Source of the DNA: Pontibacter chinhatensis | GTDB taxonomy: Bacteria > Bacteroidota > Bacteroidia > Cytophagales > Hymenobacteraceae | Reading direction: 5' to 3' | Assembly: GCF_900113285.1 (NCBI RefSeq) | Contig: NZ_FOOT01000001.1 | Span: forward strand, 248,001 to 312,000 | DNA: 64,000 nt | Shown: positions 1-8,934 of the stretch, in pieces | How positions within the stretch are numbered: the stretch's first letter is position 1 | Layout: each line of letters opens with the position of its first letter | The notes under the pieces: model-generated | Told to the model about the DNA's origin: nothing | The model's input: the letters and a program-made list of their open reading frames with translations, nothing else | The model's database searches: none | Translations under genes and position numbers: made by a program

Positions 1-803
1 CTATTCAGAACCTTATCCAGATAGAGAAGGATGATAGCGTTCGCGCCGTACTGAATGTACACGACCTTAAAAACCAGGATTACGTACTCAACCACAACCT
101 GGTCTTCATCACAGAGCAAGGCACTATCAAGAAGACCGTTCTGGAAGCATATTCACGCCCAAGAACCAACGGTATCAACGCCATCTCCATTAACGAGGGC
201 GACCGCCTGCTGGACGTGCAGCTGACAACAGGTAACAGCGAGATTGTGATCGCGCTGGAGTCGGGTAGGGCCATTCGCTTTAACGAGTCGCATGTGCGCC
301 CAATGGGCCGTCCGGCGGCGGGTGTGCGTGCCGTAACCCTGGCCGGACCTGACGACAAGGTAGTTGGTATGGTTTGTGTAGAGAATGAGAGCACGAACCT
401 GCTGGTGGTGTCGGAGCATGGCTACGGCAAGCGCTCACCGCTGGAAGAGTATCGCATTACCAACCGTGGTGGTAAAGGTGTTAAGACACTGAACATCACC
501 GATAAAACGGGTAAACTCGTTGCGATAAAAGGCGTAACGGATACAGACGACCTGATGATCATCAACAGGTCTGGTATCACGATTCGCCTCCACGTGAATG
601 AGCTGCGCGTAATGGGCCGTGCCACACAAGGGGTGCGCCTGATTAAGCTAATGGAAGGAGATCAGATCTCATCGGTGGCAAAAGTGGAAGTGGAGCCGGA
701 GGAAGATGTTGAAGAAATGGTGCTGGAGCAGTCTGAGCTTGCGCCTGATGATTCGCTGCAGCCGGACACCATGATAGACCCTGAAACCACTGACGAAGTA
801 TAA
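1..803 (+). CDS. gyrA: DNA gyrase subunit A, C-terminal part (5' end outside the window)
   Basis: This is the C-terminal beta-pinwheel of gyrase A, which wraps DNA so that the enzyme introduces negative supercoils. The reading frame is open from base 3 with no start, so the N-terminal breakage-reunion domain lies off the left edge. Repeated blades are visible (for example EAYSRPRTNGI and GRPAAGVRAVTL). The GyrA box appears as TNRGGKG near base 460-478, where the usual form is QRRGGKG, so the first residues deviate. The protein ends in a long acidic tail rich in Glu and Asp, which is common in this family. The last codons GAA GTA TAA lie inside a copy of the iterated AAGTATA motif (796-802). 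The family is certain; the changed box residues could be checked against relatives. Confidence 0.96.
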   Translation, partial: IQNLIQIEKDDSVRAVLNVHDLKNQDYVLNHNLVFITEQGTIKKTVLEAYSRPRTNGINAISINEGDRLLDVQLTTGNSEIVIALESGRAIRFNESHVRPMGRPAAGVRAVTLAGPDDKVVGMVCVENESTNLLVVSEHGYGKRSPLEEYRITNRGGKGVKTLNITDKTGKLVAIKGVTDTDDLMIINRSGITIRLHVNELRVMGRATQGVRLIKLMEGDQISSVAKVEVEPEEDVEEMVLEQSELAPDDSLQPDTMIDPETTDEV

Positions 804-872
804 ACCAGTACTTACGGCTTATTTCTCAAGTATAAATACATTTAAGCAAACAACACAAACCATTATCTACGT

Positions 873-2003
873 ATGAAAAAAGTTCTTTTGACAGCCTTAG
901 TAGCCGGTACCATTTCGGTTGCAAGCGCCCAGAACTCGGCTGTGAACAGTGCAGTCCTGAACCATAAGAATGGTACGCTTGACAAGGCACTGGCTGACAT
1001 CGAGAAGGCGACAGAGCATAAAAAAACAAAAGACAAAGCTAAAACATGGTTCTACCGTGGTGTTATCTACCAAGACATGATCGGCAACCCGATTTATGGC
1101 AAGTTGACGGATGAGAACACACCAATGGTAATCCTGGAGTCTTTTGACAAAACGGTGGAGCTGGATGGCCAGAATGGCGAGTTTGCCAAGCAGGTACCAG
1201 AGCGCAAGCAAATGCTGTACGGTCAGGTGCTGAACCAGGCGGTTGAATTTCACAACAACCAGGATTGGGCCAATGCCATTGAAAAGTATGAACTGGCACA
1301 CAAAATCAGCCCGGAGGATACTACGGCCGTGCTTTATGCAGCCTATGCTTCAACCGCTGACAACAAGTATGACCAGGCTATCGGCTTCTACGATGAGCTC
1401 CTGAAAATGGGCCACAAAACAGAGGACGTGTACAAAGCCAAAGTACAGCTGCAGCAGGCAACTGAAGCGAGCGATGACGCAGTAATGGCAACGCTGGCTG
1501 ATGGCCTGAAAGCGCACCCGAACAGTGTGTACCTGATGCAGGAAGAGCTGAAGTACTACCTGAAGAACGACCGTGCTGATGAGGCGCTTGCCAGACTTGA
1601 CAACGCTATCGCCGCGGATCCTAAAAACGCCAGCCTTTACGCTGTAAAAGGCAACCTGCTGGAGCGCAAGAAGGATTTGGAAGGTGCAACACAGGTTTAC
1701 AAAAAAGCCATCGAGATTGATCCTAACAACTTCGACGCTTACTACAACTTGGGTGTGATGGAGTACAACAAAGGCGCTGAGGTAAACAACAAGGCTGCCA
1801 AGATGGACTACAGAACATACCAGAAACAAGGAAAGGCTTTAGAGGCTACTGCTAAGAAGCATTATCAGGAAGCGTTGCCATACTTTGAGAAAGCGCACCA
1901 GATTCAGCCGGAAGACAAATCTACTATCCAGAACCTGGTAAACATTTATACTCGTTTAGGTCGTAAAGCCGACGCTGAGAAACTGTCTGCTAAGCTTAAC
2001 TAA
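873..2003 (+). CDS. Secreted tetratricopeptide repeat protein
   Basis: This is a 376-residue protein with an N-terminal signal peptide (MKKVLLTALVAGTISVASAQ, likely cut after AQ). The rest is alpha-helical TPR sequence. Clear TPR units occur near residues 125-190 and 220-300, with the typical alternation of small and aromatic residues (for example ALYAVKGNLLERKKDLEGATQ and the following unit). TPR proteins act as scaffolds for protein complexes; this one is exported, probably to the periplasm. It starts 69 bases after gyrA and is followed by a strong terminator, so it may be read together with gyrA or from its own promoter. The partner and precise role cannot be told from the sequence. Confidence 0.85.
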   Translation: MKKVLLTALVAGTISVASAQNSAVNSAVLNHKNGTLDKALADIEKATEHKKTKDKAKTWFYRGVIYQDMIGNPIYGKLTDENTPMVILESFDKTVELDGQNGEFAKQVPERKQMLYGQVLNQAVEFHNNQDWANAIEKYELAHKISPEDTTAVLYAAYASTADNKYDQAIGFYDELLKMGHKTEDVYKAKVQLQQATEASDDAVMATLADGLKAHPNSVYLMQEELKYYLKNDRADEALARLDNAIAADPKNASLYAVKGNLLERKKDLEGATQVYKKAIEIDPNNFDAYYNLGVMEYNKGAEVNNKAAKMDYRTYQKQGKALEATAKKHYQEALPYFEKAHQIQPEDKSTIQNLVNIYTRLGRKADAEKLSAKLN

Positions 2004-2027
2004 GAAGTTGATTTAACGAATTAGAGA

Positions 2028-2060
2028 AGGAGAGGCTGTCAAGCTTCTCCTTTTTTGTTT
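2028..2060 (+). terminator. Rho-independent terminator after the TPR gene
   Basis: A 9-bp stem AGGAGAGGC / GCTTCTCCT with one G-T pair and a 6-base loop is followed by a run of T. It lies 25 bases after the stop codon. Confidence 0.85.
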
Positions 2061-2162
2061 TTAATGGGCTTTACGAGCATGCTTAACCTTGAAAGTGGTG
2101 TATGAGGTAGGGCAGAAGCCACCTCAGATGTACCTCGCCAGCTATAGTTAGTTATTGAAATC

Positions 2163-2199
2163 AAAGCCCTTTATTGCGGGAGCAACAAAGGGCTTTTTT
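2163..2199. terminator. Hairpin terminator between convergent genes
   Basis: The stem AAAGCCCTTT / AAAGGGCTTT is followed by six T on the plus strand and preceded by A-rich sequence. It lies between the TPR gene and the convergent lipoprotein gene and could serve both. Confidence 0.75.
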
Positions 2200-2254
2200 C
2201 TATTTTAAACTTTTAAGATGCCAGCCTAATGCTTAACACCTAAACTTGGAGCGG

Positions 2255-3547
2255 TTAATAGTAGCTCGTGTACCTTATGTATTCTTTCAATTCTTTTCTC
2301 TTCATGGCGTCAGGGTTAAAAGTATACTTTAAGTAATCGTGGTAAGTATAACCAGAAGCTTTTACCCATTGCGAATTACTTAACTTCAACGTAGACAAGT
2401 CCTTATTCTTCAATAGGTTATTTTTCATTTTCTCCAGGTGTCCGTCCTGTGCATTAATGGATTCTATAGTGGCTGGCCCATACACTATCCAACTTGCATC
2501 AAGTATTTTTCTGTCTGAAGAATGGAACGTAAACGCATAGTGCGTGGGCTTTTCTGCACCGGTACTTACCTTAATATCTTTCAAGCCATTATTTGCTACC
2601 GTATAATCTGGCTTTTTGATAAATGAGAGATCCGATGGCAATTCCTGGAGGAACTTGTAATAAAAATATTCGTTTTGGTCTTTATCCTTAAATGAGGCAG
2701 TTAACTCATAGTCCTCAAATAAGCCAGCAGGGTACATTATATCATCCGTAATCGGATTTATCAGAAGCGGGCTGGTCTTTGCCTTAATAGTGTTGTATAC
2801 CTGCAGTGGGTTCAGGAAATTGCCTTTGGTGCGATGGCCCATCAGGTTGAAGAAAGTTAGGTCTAGTCCCTGTGGTTTTACGAAATTATGCCTTGTAAGC
2901 TCTCCAGCTTCTGCAAAATCAACCACAGCATTATCTGTTTCAACTTCTGCGTAGATATACTTTCCTAAATCAAAGAGCAGTAACAACGTCTGAGTAGAAG
3001 GCACTATTCTATTGTACTGGATAGCAATATCTCTGGAAGCACTCGAAGTACCTGCGCTGAGAATGCCCGCTTTGGTTGACATGAAGCCAAAGCCCCCAAA
3101 GTTTTTGGGGAGATTGGTAAACCTCATGTTGCTTGGTACTTCAGAATCGACCTGGTAGTAGTTTTTAGTATACTCCAGACTTTCATTGATTATCCAATTG
3201 TTAGGATTAACCTGCAGGAAAGTTCTAATCAAGTAGTACTCAGGCTGAAGGTTGGAACTGTTGCGTGTAATGGTTGACACGTTAAACTTGTCATCTTCAG
3301 AAGCAACCTGAAGCGAATGCTTGGCAGAAGCAGCCAAGAGCGTATCAAGCAAGACCGTGCCGTCAACCTTAGAGACGATTAACTCAAACTGTGAAGTAGT
3401 TTCAAAGGCCGGTGTGAAGCTTAACTCGAAGTTCACCTTTGGAGTCTCTTTCGGTGGAGTTGAGGAATCAGGCTGAGGTGCTTTATCTTTTTCGCAACTC
3501 CACAAGGAAAAGGATAGAAGGGACAATAATAGTAACTGTCGTTTCAT
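2255..3547 (-). CDS. Lipoprotein of unknown function
   Basis: This is a roughly 430-residue lipoprotein. I chose the internal ATG at 3547 because it begins a clean lipoprotein signal peptide (MKRQLLLLSLLSFSLWSC) with the lipid-modified Cys in LWSC; the longer frame to 3568 adds only seven unlikely residues. The mature part begins with a charged, Pro-rich linker (EKDKAPQPDSSTPPKETPK) and continues as a beta-rich sequence with no motif I recognise. It is more AT-rich than the surrounding genes. It faces the M48 protease gene across a 333-bp AT-rich spacer holding a long inverted repeat. A surface or periplasmic role is likely from the signal alone; no function is assigned. Confidence 0.8.
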   Translation of the reverse strand: MKRQLLLLSLLSFSLWSCEKDKAPQPDSSTPPKETPKVNFELSFTPAFETTSQFELIVSKVDGTVLLDTLLAASAKHSLQVASEDDKFNVSTITRNSSNLQPEYYLIRTFLQVNPNNWIINESLEYTKNYYQVDSEVPSNMRFTNLPKNFGGFGFMSTKAGILSAGTSSASRDIAIQYNRIVPSTQTLLLLFDLGKYIYAEVETDNAVVDFAEAGELTRHNFVKPQGLDLTFFNLMGHRTKGNFLNPLQVYNTIKAKTSPLLINPITDDIMYPAGLFEDYELTASFKDKDQNEYFYYKFLQELPSDLSFIKKPDYTVANNGLKDIKVSTGAEKPTHYAFTFHSSDRKILDASWIVYGPATIESINAQDGHLEKMKNNLLKNKDLSTLKLSNSQWVKASGYTYHDYLKYTFNPDAMKRKELKEYIRYTSYY

Positions 3548-3628
3548 ACAAATAAAGTTTGAGTTCAATAGCTATTCAATATATAGATTTTACGACTATA
3601 TATGGTATGATGCGGGTATATCTATTTA

Positions 3629-3720
3629 CTATTTAACATAATATAAATTATAAGACTTATAATGTACGATGAAAATCATCTATTTTAAGTGTCACTCATA
3701 ATGTACTTTATGTTAAATAG
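3629..3720. repeat. 13-bp perfect inverted repeat in an AT-rich divergent spacer
   Basis: CTATTTAACATAA at 3629-3641 is exactly inverted at 3708-3720. Between them the sequence ATAATGTAC occurs twice in direct orientation. The spacer 3548-3880 contains no credible gene. The structure could be a regulator-binding region for one or both divergent genes, or the remnant of a small mobile repeat. Confidence 0.55.
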
Positions 3721-3880
3721 AAAAACATATTTCAGAAGATGGACAATTGTCGCAGCTACCGAATAACAACAAACCGGGAACGGCAAATCTGCAACTAATC
3801 GAATTGCTGCACCGTTCAAAACAAATATATAACATCCTTATATAGGCTTCTATTAAGGAGGAATTTCAGACTAAGGAACT

Positions 3881-5317
3881 ATGAAAAAATATATGTTTAG
3901 TGCAGCAATGGCTGGTGTGCTGTTGCTGTTTAATTTCTGTGCCACCAACCCCGTCACCGGCAAAAAGGACATTGTGCTGATGTCTGAGGAACAGGAAATT
4001 GCCTTGGGTGCGCAGTCCGATCCGGCTGTACTGGCTCAATTTGGGTTGTATGAGGACAAAGCGCTGCAACAGTTTATCCAGCAAAAAGGCCAGGCCATGG
4101 CGGCTGTCTCGCATAGGCCCAACTTAAAGTATGAGTTTAAGGTGGTGGACTCCCCCGTGATTAACGCCTTTGCCTTGCCGGGTGGTTATGTATACTTTAC
4201 GCGGGGCATTATGGCGCACTTCAACAACGAGGCGCAGTTTGCCGGTGTACTTGGGCATGAGATCGGCCACATTACAGCGCGCCACTCGGTGCAGCAGCAA
4301 TCCAAGAGCACCTTGGCCCAGCTAGGCCTTATTACCGGTATGATTATCTCGCCTGAACTTGCGCAGATGGGCAATGAACTCTCCCAGGGTCTTGGCTTGC
4401 TTTTCCTCAAGTTTGGGCGCGACGATGAGCGCGAGTCTGATGAGCTTGGTGTTGAGTATTCGTCTAAAATTGGCTACGACGCCTCTCAGATGGCCGATTT
4501 TTTTCAGACGCTGCAGCGGCAGCAGGAAAGCAGCGGCCAGATGATACCGGACTTTCTCTCCACGCACCCTAACCCCGCTGACCGCTATGCCACCGTTCAC
4601 AAGCTGGCCGAGGACTGGAAGAAAAAGGAAAACCTGACAAACGCCAAAGTTGGCCGCGATAGCTACCTGAAATTGATTGACGGTATTGTGTATGGTGAAG
4701 ATCCCCGGCAAGGTTTCGTAGAGAACAGTGTGTTCTATCACCCGGAACTCAAGTTTAAATTCCCGGTGCCTTCGGGCTGGGCGTATCAAAACTCCCCACA
4801 GGTTTTCCAGATGGCCCCTCAGGATGGCAGTGCAATGATGAACCTGATGCTTGTGCCTGGCGATAACCTGGAAGCAGCCGCTCAAACATTGCTCAAGAAC
4901 TTTAACCTGGAGCCAGTTGAGTCAAAGAGTGTTACAGTGAATGGGCTGCCCGCTATTGCTGTGGTAGCTGATCAGAAACAGGAACAACAGGTAATCCGCA
5001 CCCTGACTTATATTATCCGCTATGGCAACTATAATTATAGCCTCATGGGTATTACCACTGCCAACAACTTCAATAATTACTTTCAGACATTCTCCAACAC
5101 CATGCAGAATTTCGCCGAGCTCACCGAGCCTGACAAACTAAACCGTAAGCCGGAGCGCATTCGCATTATTACTGTGCCACAGAGCGCAACCTTGTCGCAG
5201 GTGCTGCAGAACAACAACATTAAACAGGACCGCCTGGAAGAATTCGCTGTCCTGAACGGCATGCAGCTTTCCGATCGCGTGGAAAAAGGGACGTTGCTGA
5301 AGGTGGTGTCTCAGTGA
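3881..5317 (+). CDS. M48 family zinc metalloprotease, lipoprotein
   Basis: This is a 478-residue membrane-anchored or periplasmic protease of the M48 (Ste24/HtpX/BepA-like) family, predicted to degrade misfolded envelope proteins. A lipoprotein signal ends at Cys20 (FNFC). The zinc site HEIGH is at residues 126-130, and the third ligand is the Glu in ERESDELG (about Glu185). The C-terminal 50 residues look like a LysM-type fold (VPQSATLSQVLQNN... VEKGTLLKVV), which may hold the enzyme near peptidoglycan. BepA proper has TPRs at this end; here they are absent. An AAGGAGG sequence lies about 19 bases before the ATG, too far to be a convincing ribosome site. A terminator follows at once. Confidence 0.93.
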   Translation: MKKYMFSAAMAGVLLLFNFCATNPVTGKKDIVLMSEEQEIALGAQSDPAVLAQFGLYEDKALQQFIQQKGQAMAAVSHRPNLKYEFKVVDSPVINAFALPGGYVYFTRGIMAHFNNEAQFAGVLGHEIGHITARHSVQQQSKSTLAQLGLITGMIISPELAQMGNELSQGLGLLFLKFGRDDERESDELGVEYSSKIGYDASQMADFFQTLQRQQESSGQMIPDFLSTHPNPADRYATVHKLAEDWKKKENLTNAKVGRDSYLKLIDGIVYGEDPRQGFVENSVFYHPELKFKFPVPSGWAYQNSPQVFQMAPQDGSAMMNLMLVPGDNLEAAAQTLLKNFNLEPVESKSVTVNGLPAIAVVADQKQEQQVIRTLTYIIRYGNYNYSLMGITTANNFNNYFQTFSNTMQNFAELTEPDKLNRKPERIRIITVPQSATLSQVLQNNNIKQDRLEEFAVLNGMQLSDRVEKGTLLKVVSQ

Positions 5318-5341
5318 TAAACTCCTCTTTCTTATACTTTC

Positions 5342-5368
5342 AAGGCCTCCTGATGGGAGGCCTTTTTT
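5342..5368 (+). terminator. Rho-independent terminator after the M48 protease
   Basis: The stem AAGGCCTCC / GGAGGCCTT with a short loop is followed by TTTTTT, 24 bases after the stop codon. Confidence 0.9.
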
Positions 5369-5553
5369 ACGACTGGCTTGCCCCTCTCCTATGCATGCAT
5401 TTCAGCTGCCTAACGCGCTTTACTTAAGGTTTCTGTGTGTTTATTTTTAAAAAAGTATAAATTTATAGTTTCATAGCTTTCAGAGCTACGGCAAGTATAA
5501 TTTTTCCACTGCCAGTTCGTAAGAGATTATGAACGCCAAAAACTTTAGAAGCC

Positions 5554-6585
5554 TTGCGAAAACTATTACTGTTTATCACCCTTTTTCTTCTCTCCTCTCC
5601 CCTTTTCAGCCAAAGTCACACGGAGGTGGTTGCCGAAGCAGGCGATGGTATTTACCTGTTGCTGCGGCGCCACGGCCTGGAGCCTTCGGAGCATCTGAAC
5701 TCGTTTCTGGAGTTGAACCAGGATAATTTGGGATCGAACAATAGCCTTTATGCCGGCAGAACTTACTTACTACCGACAGCTTCTGCTGGAGGTGCCGCTT
5801 CCGAGGCAACGCCTGCTGCTGCTAAGGCTGCCCCGGCAGTGCTCGTGGAGCCCCTCTTTGGCAAGAACTATGAGCGCGTTGAGGTAAAGGATAACCAATT
5901 GCAGGGAGCCGTTTTTTACTTGGTCACTGGCCACAGCGGCCCTGATCCGGGGGCTATCGGAAAGTATGGCCCCTATATGCTTAGTGAAGACGAGTATGCT
6001 TATGATGTGACCATTCGTCTGGCTCGCCGCCTCATGGAGCATGGCGCAACCGCTTACATGATCATTCAGGACCCGGATGATGGGATTCGCGATGAGCCAA
6101 TCCTGAAGATGGATACAGATGAAGTTGGTTATTTTGGGAATCCTATCCCGTATGGGCAGAAGGAACGCCTGCGCAGCCGGGTTGCCGATATAAACCGACT
6201 GGCTGCCCGTCATAAAGGAGCGCATCAGCGCATGATCTCGGTGCATATTGATAGCCGCAGCCAGGGTCAGAACATCGATGTGTTTTTTTACCACCACGAA
6301 AACAGTTCAGACGGCAAGGCACTGGCGCAGCGCATTCATGAGGTCTTCACCTCTAAGTATAACCGGCACCAGCCCAACCGCGATTATTTTGGTACTGTTA
6401 CGCCACGCAGCAGTTTGTACGTGATAAAGTATAGCCATCCTCCTACTGTGTTTGTGGAGCTTGGCAACATCAAAAACGACAAAGACCAACGGCGCTTCGT
6501 GATACCCAACAACAGGCAGGCATTGGCAAACTGGCTGTGCGAGGGCATTATGGCCGACTATAAAGCCAGCAGGCAAGCGAACTGA
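5554..6585 (+). CDS. N-acetylmuramoyl-L-alanine amidase with N-terminal LysM-like segment
   Basis: This is a 343-residue exported amidase that cuts the bond between muramic acid and the stem peptide of peptidoglycan. A signal peptide (MRKLLLFITLFLLSSPLFSQ) is followed by a LysM-like segment (about 25-75), an Ala/Pro linker, and an Amidase_3 domain from about 115. Zinc-site candidates are His127 in VTGHSGPDPGA, a Glu near 147, and the His in SVHIDS; the later FVELGNI fits the catalytic Glu. The start is TTG: the frame is open back to 5533 and holds no ATG or GTG that would keep the signal peptide intact. An ATG at 5529 is in another frame. The first His motif differs from the common DPGHGG form. 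Confidence 0.9.
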   Translation: MRKLLLFITLFLLSSPLFSQSHTEVVAEAGDGIYLLLRRHGLEPSEHLNSFLELNQDNLGSNNSLYAGRTYLLPTASAGGAASEATPAAAKAAPAVLVEPLFGKNYERVEVKDNQLQGAVFYLVTGHSGPDPGAIGKYGPYMLSEDEYAYDVTIRLARRLMEHGATAYMIIQDPDDGIRDEPILKMDTDEVGYFGNPIPYGQKERLRSRVADINRLAARHKGAHQRMISVHIDSRSQGQNIDVFFYHHENSSDGKALAQRIHEVFTSKYNRHQPNRDYFGTVTPRSSLYVIKYSHPPTVFVELGNIKNDKDQRRFVIPNNRQALANWLCEGIMADYKASRQAN

Positions 6586-6590
6586 TACAG

Positions 6591-6617
6591 AAAGGAGCAC
6601 AACAGTGCTCCTTTTTT
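6591..6617 (+). terminator. Rho-independent terminator after the amidase
   Basis: The stem AAAGGAGCAC / GTGCTCCTTT with a 4-base loop runs into a T tract directly after the stop codon. Confidence 0.9.
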
Positions 6618-6786
6618 ATTGCCTGAGGCTGCTCAGTAAGCTATTGCGGCACTTGTCATAACCTTAGGTAAACATCCCCGTTTAAAGTGGCTGTATTGTA
6701 CTATAAGTATAGCTTAGTTTCCTGAATATTGCTATACAGCTATACAGCAAAAGTTTTTATTTCACTTATTTTAATTAATCCAAGCT

Positions 6787-7203
6787 ATGAAGAAGTTGAA
6801 TTGGTTGTTCCTGCTGTGCCTGAGTTTTGCATTTGTAGCCTGCGACGACGATGATGAGGATGTAAACTTGGACATTACGGCGCCAACCATCACCATTAGC
6901 TCCCCTACCGAAAACGCGGTTTATGCCCCAGGCGATGAAGTGGTGTTCAGAGCTAACGTTACAGATGATCAGGGCCTGGAGAACATCAAGGTTTTTGTAA
7001 CTAATCCCACTGGCAGCACCAGCGAGATCGAAGATGACGACATCAGCGATTTCCTGAACGATAACCGCCAGAAGAGCCTCGACCTGAACGTGTCGCTGCC
7101 GGCCGATGCACCGGAGGGAGCCTACATTATGACGGTTGAGGCCACCGACGAGCAAGGTAACACGGCAGAGGAGTCGGTGACCATTAGCGTTGCCCTCCCC
7201 TAA
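6787..7203 (+). CDS. Small lipoprotein with an Ig-like (cadherin/DUF4625-like) domain
   Basis: This is a 138-residue lipoprotein. The signal peptide ends in AFVAC, followed by an acidic stretch DDDDED. The rest is one beta-sandwich domain of the kind used in Bacteroidota surface lipoproteins (ITAPTITISSPTENAVYAPGDEV ... TVEATDEQGNTAEESVTISV). It resembles DUF4625/Ig-like modules that act as structural or adhesive units rather than enzymes. It is a single gene bounded by terminators on both sides. No partner is evident. Confidence 0.85.
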   Translation: MKKLNWLFLLCLSFAFVACDDDDEDVNLDITAPTITISSPTENAVYAPGDEVVFRANVTDDQGLENIKVFVTNPTGSTSEIEDDDISDFLNDNRQKSLDLNVSLPADAPEGAYIMTVEATDEQGNTAEESVTISVALP

Positions 7204-7238
7204 CAGGAAGGTATTATTTTAAACGCCTTCTATACTTA

Positions 7239-7275
7239 AAAACGACCGGTCCTGCATTGTAGGACCGGTCGTTTT
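7239..7275 (+). terminator. Strong hairpin terminator after the Ig-like lipoprotein
   Basis: A 13-bp stem (AACGACCGGTCCT and its complement) with a 7-base loop is flanked by A on the left and T on the right. A TATACTT motif copy (7232) touches its left flank. Confidence 0.9.
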
Positions 7276-7361
7276 CATTTGCACCATAACCCCATTCCTA
7301 TCCCATCGTAACGCCTAACACTAAAGTTGCTGCTTGTACTATCTCTGAAAACAAACATCAT

Positions 7362-8624
7362 ATGCCTACTACCATCCCTCACGAGTCCACGTTAGACGAT
7401 GCGATAAGCCTGATAAGCGAAGGATATCCCTACATCAAAAACCGTCTGGAAAAGTATAACTCCAACATTTTCGAGACACGCCTGCTCGGTGAAAAGGCCG
7501 TTTGTATACATGGCAAAGATGCGGCCCAGCTCTTCTACGACAATACCTTGTTTTGGCGCAAAAACGTGGTGCCTAAGCGGGTGCAGCAGACGTTGATGGG
7601 TAAAAATGGCGTGCAGATGTTGGATGATAAGGCGCATTACCACCGCAAGGCGTTGTTTATGTCCTTTATGTCGCGGGACAGGATAGAGGAGTTGATGCGG
7701 CTGCTGATGCGCTACTGGCGTGCCTATGCCCGCAAGTGGGAGAAGATGGACCGCGTGATATTGCTGGATGAGGCAAGTGAGATTTTCTGCCTGGCCGCCT
7801 GCCACTGGGCTGGCGTGCCGTTGAAGCCCAGTGAGGTAAGGCAGCGCGCCGAAGAGTATATGGCCATGATCTACGGATTTGGCGGCATCACGACCCGCTA
7901 CTGGAGAGGCGTACAGGCCCGAAAGCGATCTGAAAGCTGGAACGAGCAGATTATAAACGATATCCGGAGCGGAAAACTTCATGTTCCGGAAAGTTCTGCA
8001 GCCTACCAGATTGCCTGGTTCCGGGATTTGGACGGAGAACTCCTGAGCACTGAGGTAGCAGCTGTGGAGCTGATGAATGTGGTGCGCCCTATCGTTGCTA
8101 TCGCCACGTATGTAGCCTATTCTGCCTTGGCCCTGCACCAGCACCCCGAGCAGGAGCACAAGCTTAACACGCGCGGCGAGGAGTATCTGCAGCATTTTGT
8201 GCAGGAAGTGCGGCGCATGTATCCTTTCACGCCATTACTGGGCGCGCGGCCCCGCCACGAGTTTGAATGGAGTGGCTATACTTTTAAGGAAGGCACTCTG
8301 GTGCTGCTCGATGTGTACGGTTTGCTGCATGATCCGGAGATTTGGCCCCAGCCTGAGGAATTTAAGCCAGACAGGTTTAAGGATTGGAGCGGCAGCCCCT
8401 TTGATTTTATACCCCAGGGAGGCGGCGAATTTGACACCAACCACCGCTGTGCCGGCGAGTGGATAACCATTGAGGCCATGAAAGCCTCCCTGAAATTCCT
8501 GACCCGGGAGCTGCACTACATCGTGCCGCCCCAGAACCTGCGCGTGGATATCAGCAAGATGCCAACCAAACCTGCAAGCGGATTTGTAATAGCGGAAGTG
8601 AAGTATGTGGGCCTGAAAGTATAA
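7362..8624 (+). CDS. CYP152-family cytochrome P450 peroxygenase (fatty-acid hydroxylase)
   Basis: This is a 420-residue P450 matching the hydrogen-peroxide-using CYP152 family (P450-BSbeta, P450-SPalpha, OleT), which hydroxylates or decarboxylates fatty acids without a redox partner. The heme Cys lies in HRCAGEW at residue 363, after the family signature FIPQGGG. The usual acid-alcohol pair of the I helix is replaced by Arg242-Pro243 (VVRPIVA); in the family this Arg holds the substrate carboxylate. Residue 85 is Gln (GVQMLDD), as in hydroxylating P450-BSbeta; OleT has His there, so hydroxylation is more likely than alkene formation. The gene stands alone. Its stop codon lies in an AAGTATA copy (8617-8623). 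Confidence 0.93.
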   Translation: MPTTIPHESTLDDAISLISEGYPYIKNRLEKYNSNIFETRLLGEKAVCIHGKDAAQLFYDNTLFWRKNVVPKRVQQTLMGKNGVQMLDDKAHYHRKALFMSFMSRDRIEELMRLLMRYWRAYARKWEKMDRVILLDEASEIFCLAACHWAGVPLKPSEVRQRAEEYMAMIYGFGGITTRYWRGVQARKRSESWNEQIINDIRSGKLHVPESSAAYQIAWFRDLDGELLSTEVAAVELMNVVRPIVAIATYVAYSALALHQHPEQEHKLNTRGEEYLQHFVQEVRRMYPFTPLLGARPRHEFEWSGYTFKEGTLVLLDVYGLLHDPEIWPQPEEFKPDRFKDWSGSPFDFIPQGGGEFDTNHRCAGEWITIEAMKASLKFLTRELHYIVPPQNLRVDISKMPTKPASGFVIAEVKYVGLKV

Positions 8625-8707
8625 GCAGCTAACAGGTTTCAGAAATTGCAGCCGCACCCTCATCTGCCTTGCGCAGAGTGGTCTTATACTACTGAGTCCG
8701 TAGCAGC

Positions 8708-8732
8708 TTTATACTTCAGCTGCAAGTATAAA
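8708..8732. repeat. Inverted pair of the iterated motif
   Basis: TTTATACTT and AAGTATAAA face each other across the 7-base loop CAGCTGC. It sits in the 310-bp spacer 8625-8934, in which I see no gene and no clear promoter. Confidence 0.8.
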
Positions 8733-8934
8733 ACTGCATAGCCCTGCTAAAAACAAAAGTGCAATTACTGTAATTTATCAATTTAAACAACTTGCCACCT
8801 AAAGTTAAATTGTTGCTGATACACAATTCTTTATACTCAAATCTACCAACTTAGTACGGCCGACCTCGTTAAATTAAGTACCATTATAGTTTAAAATGGT
8901 GCAAATACTATGTTACACTTTCACGAAGAAGGCT

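Noticed and set aside
3855..3861. AAGGAGG as Shine-Dalgarno site of the M48 gene
   Set aside because: It lies about 19 bases before the ATG, too far for a normal ribosome site, and most genes here lack such sites.
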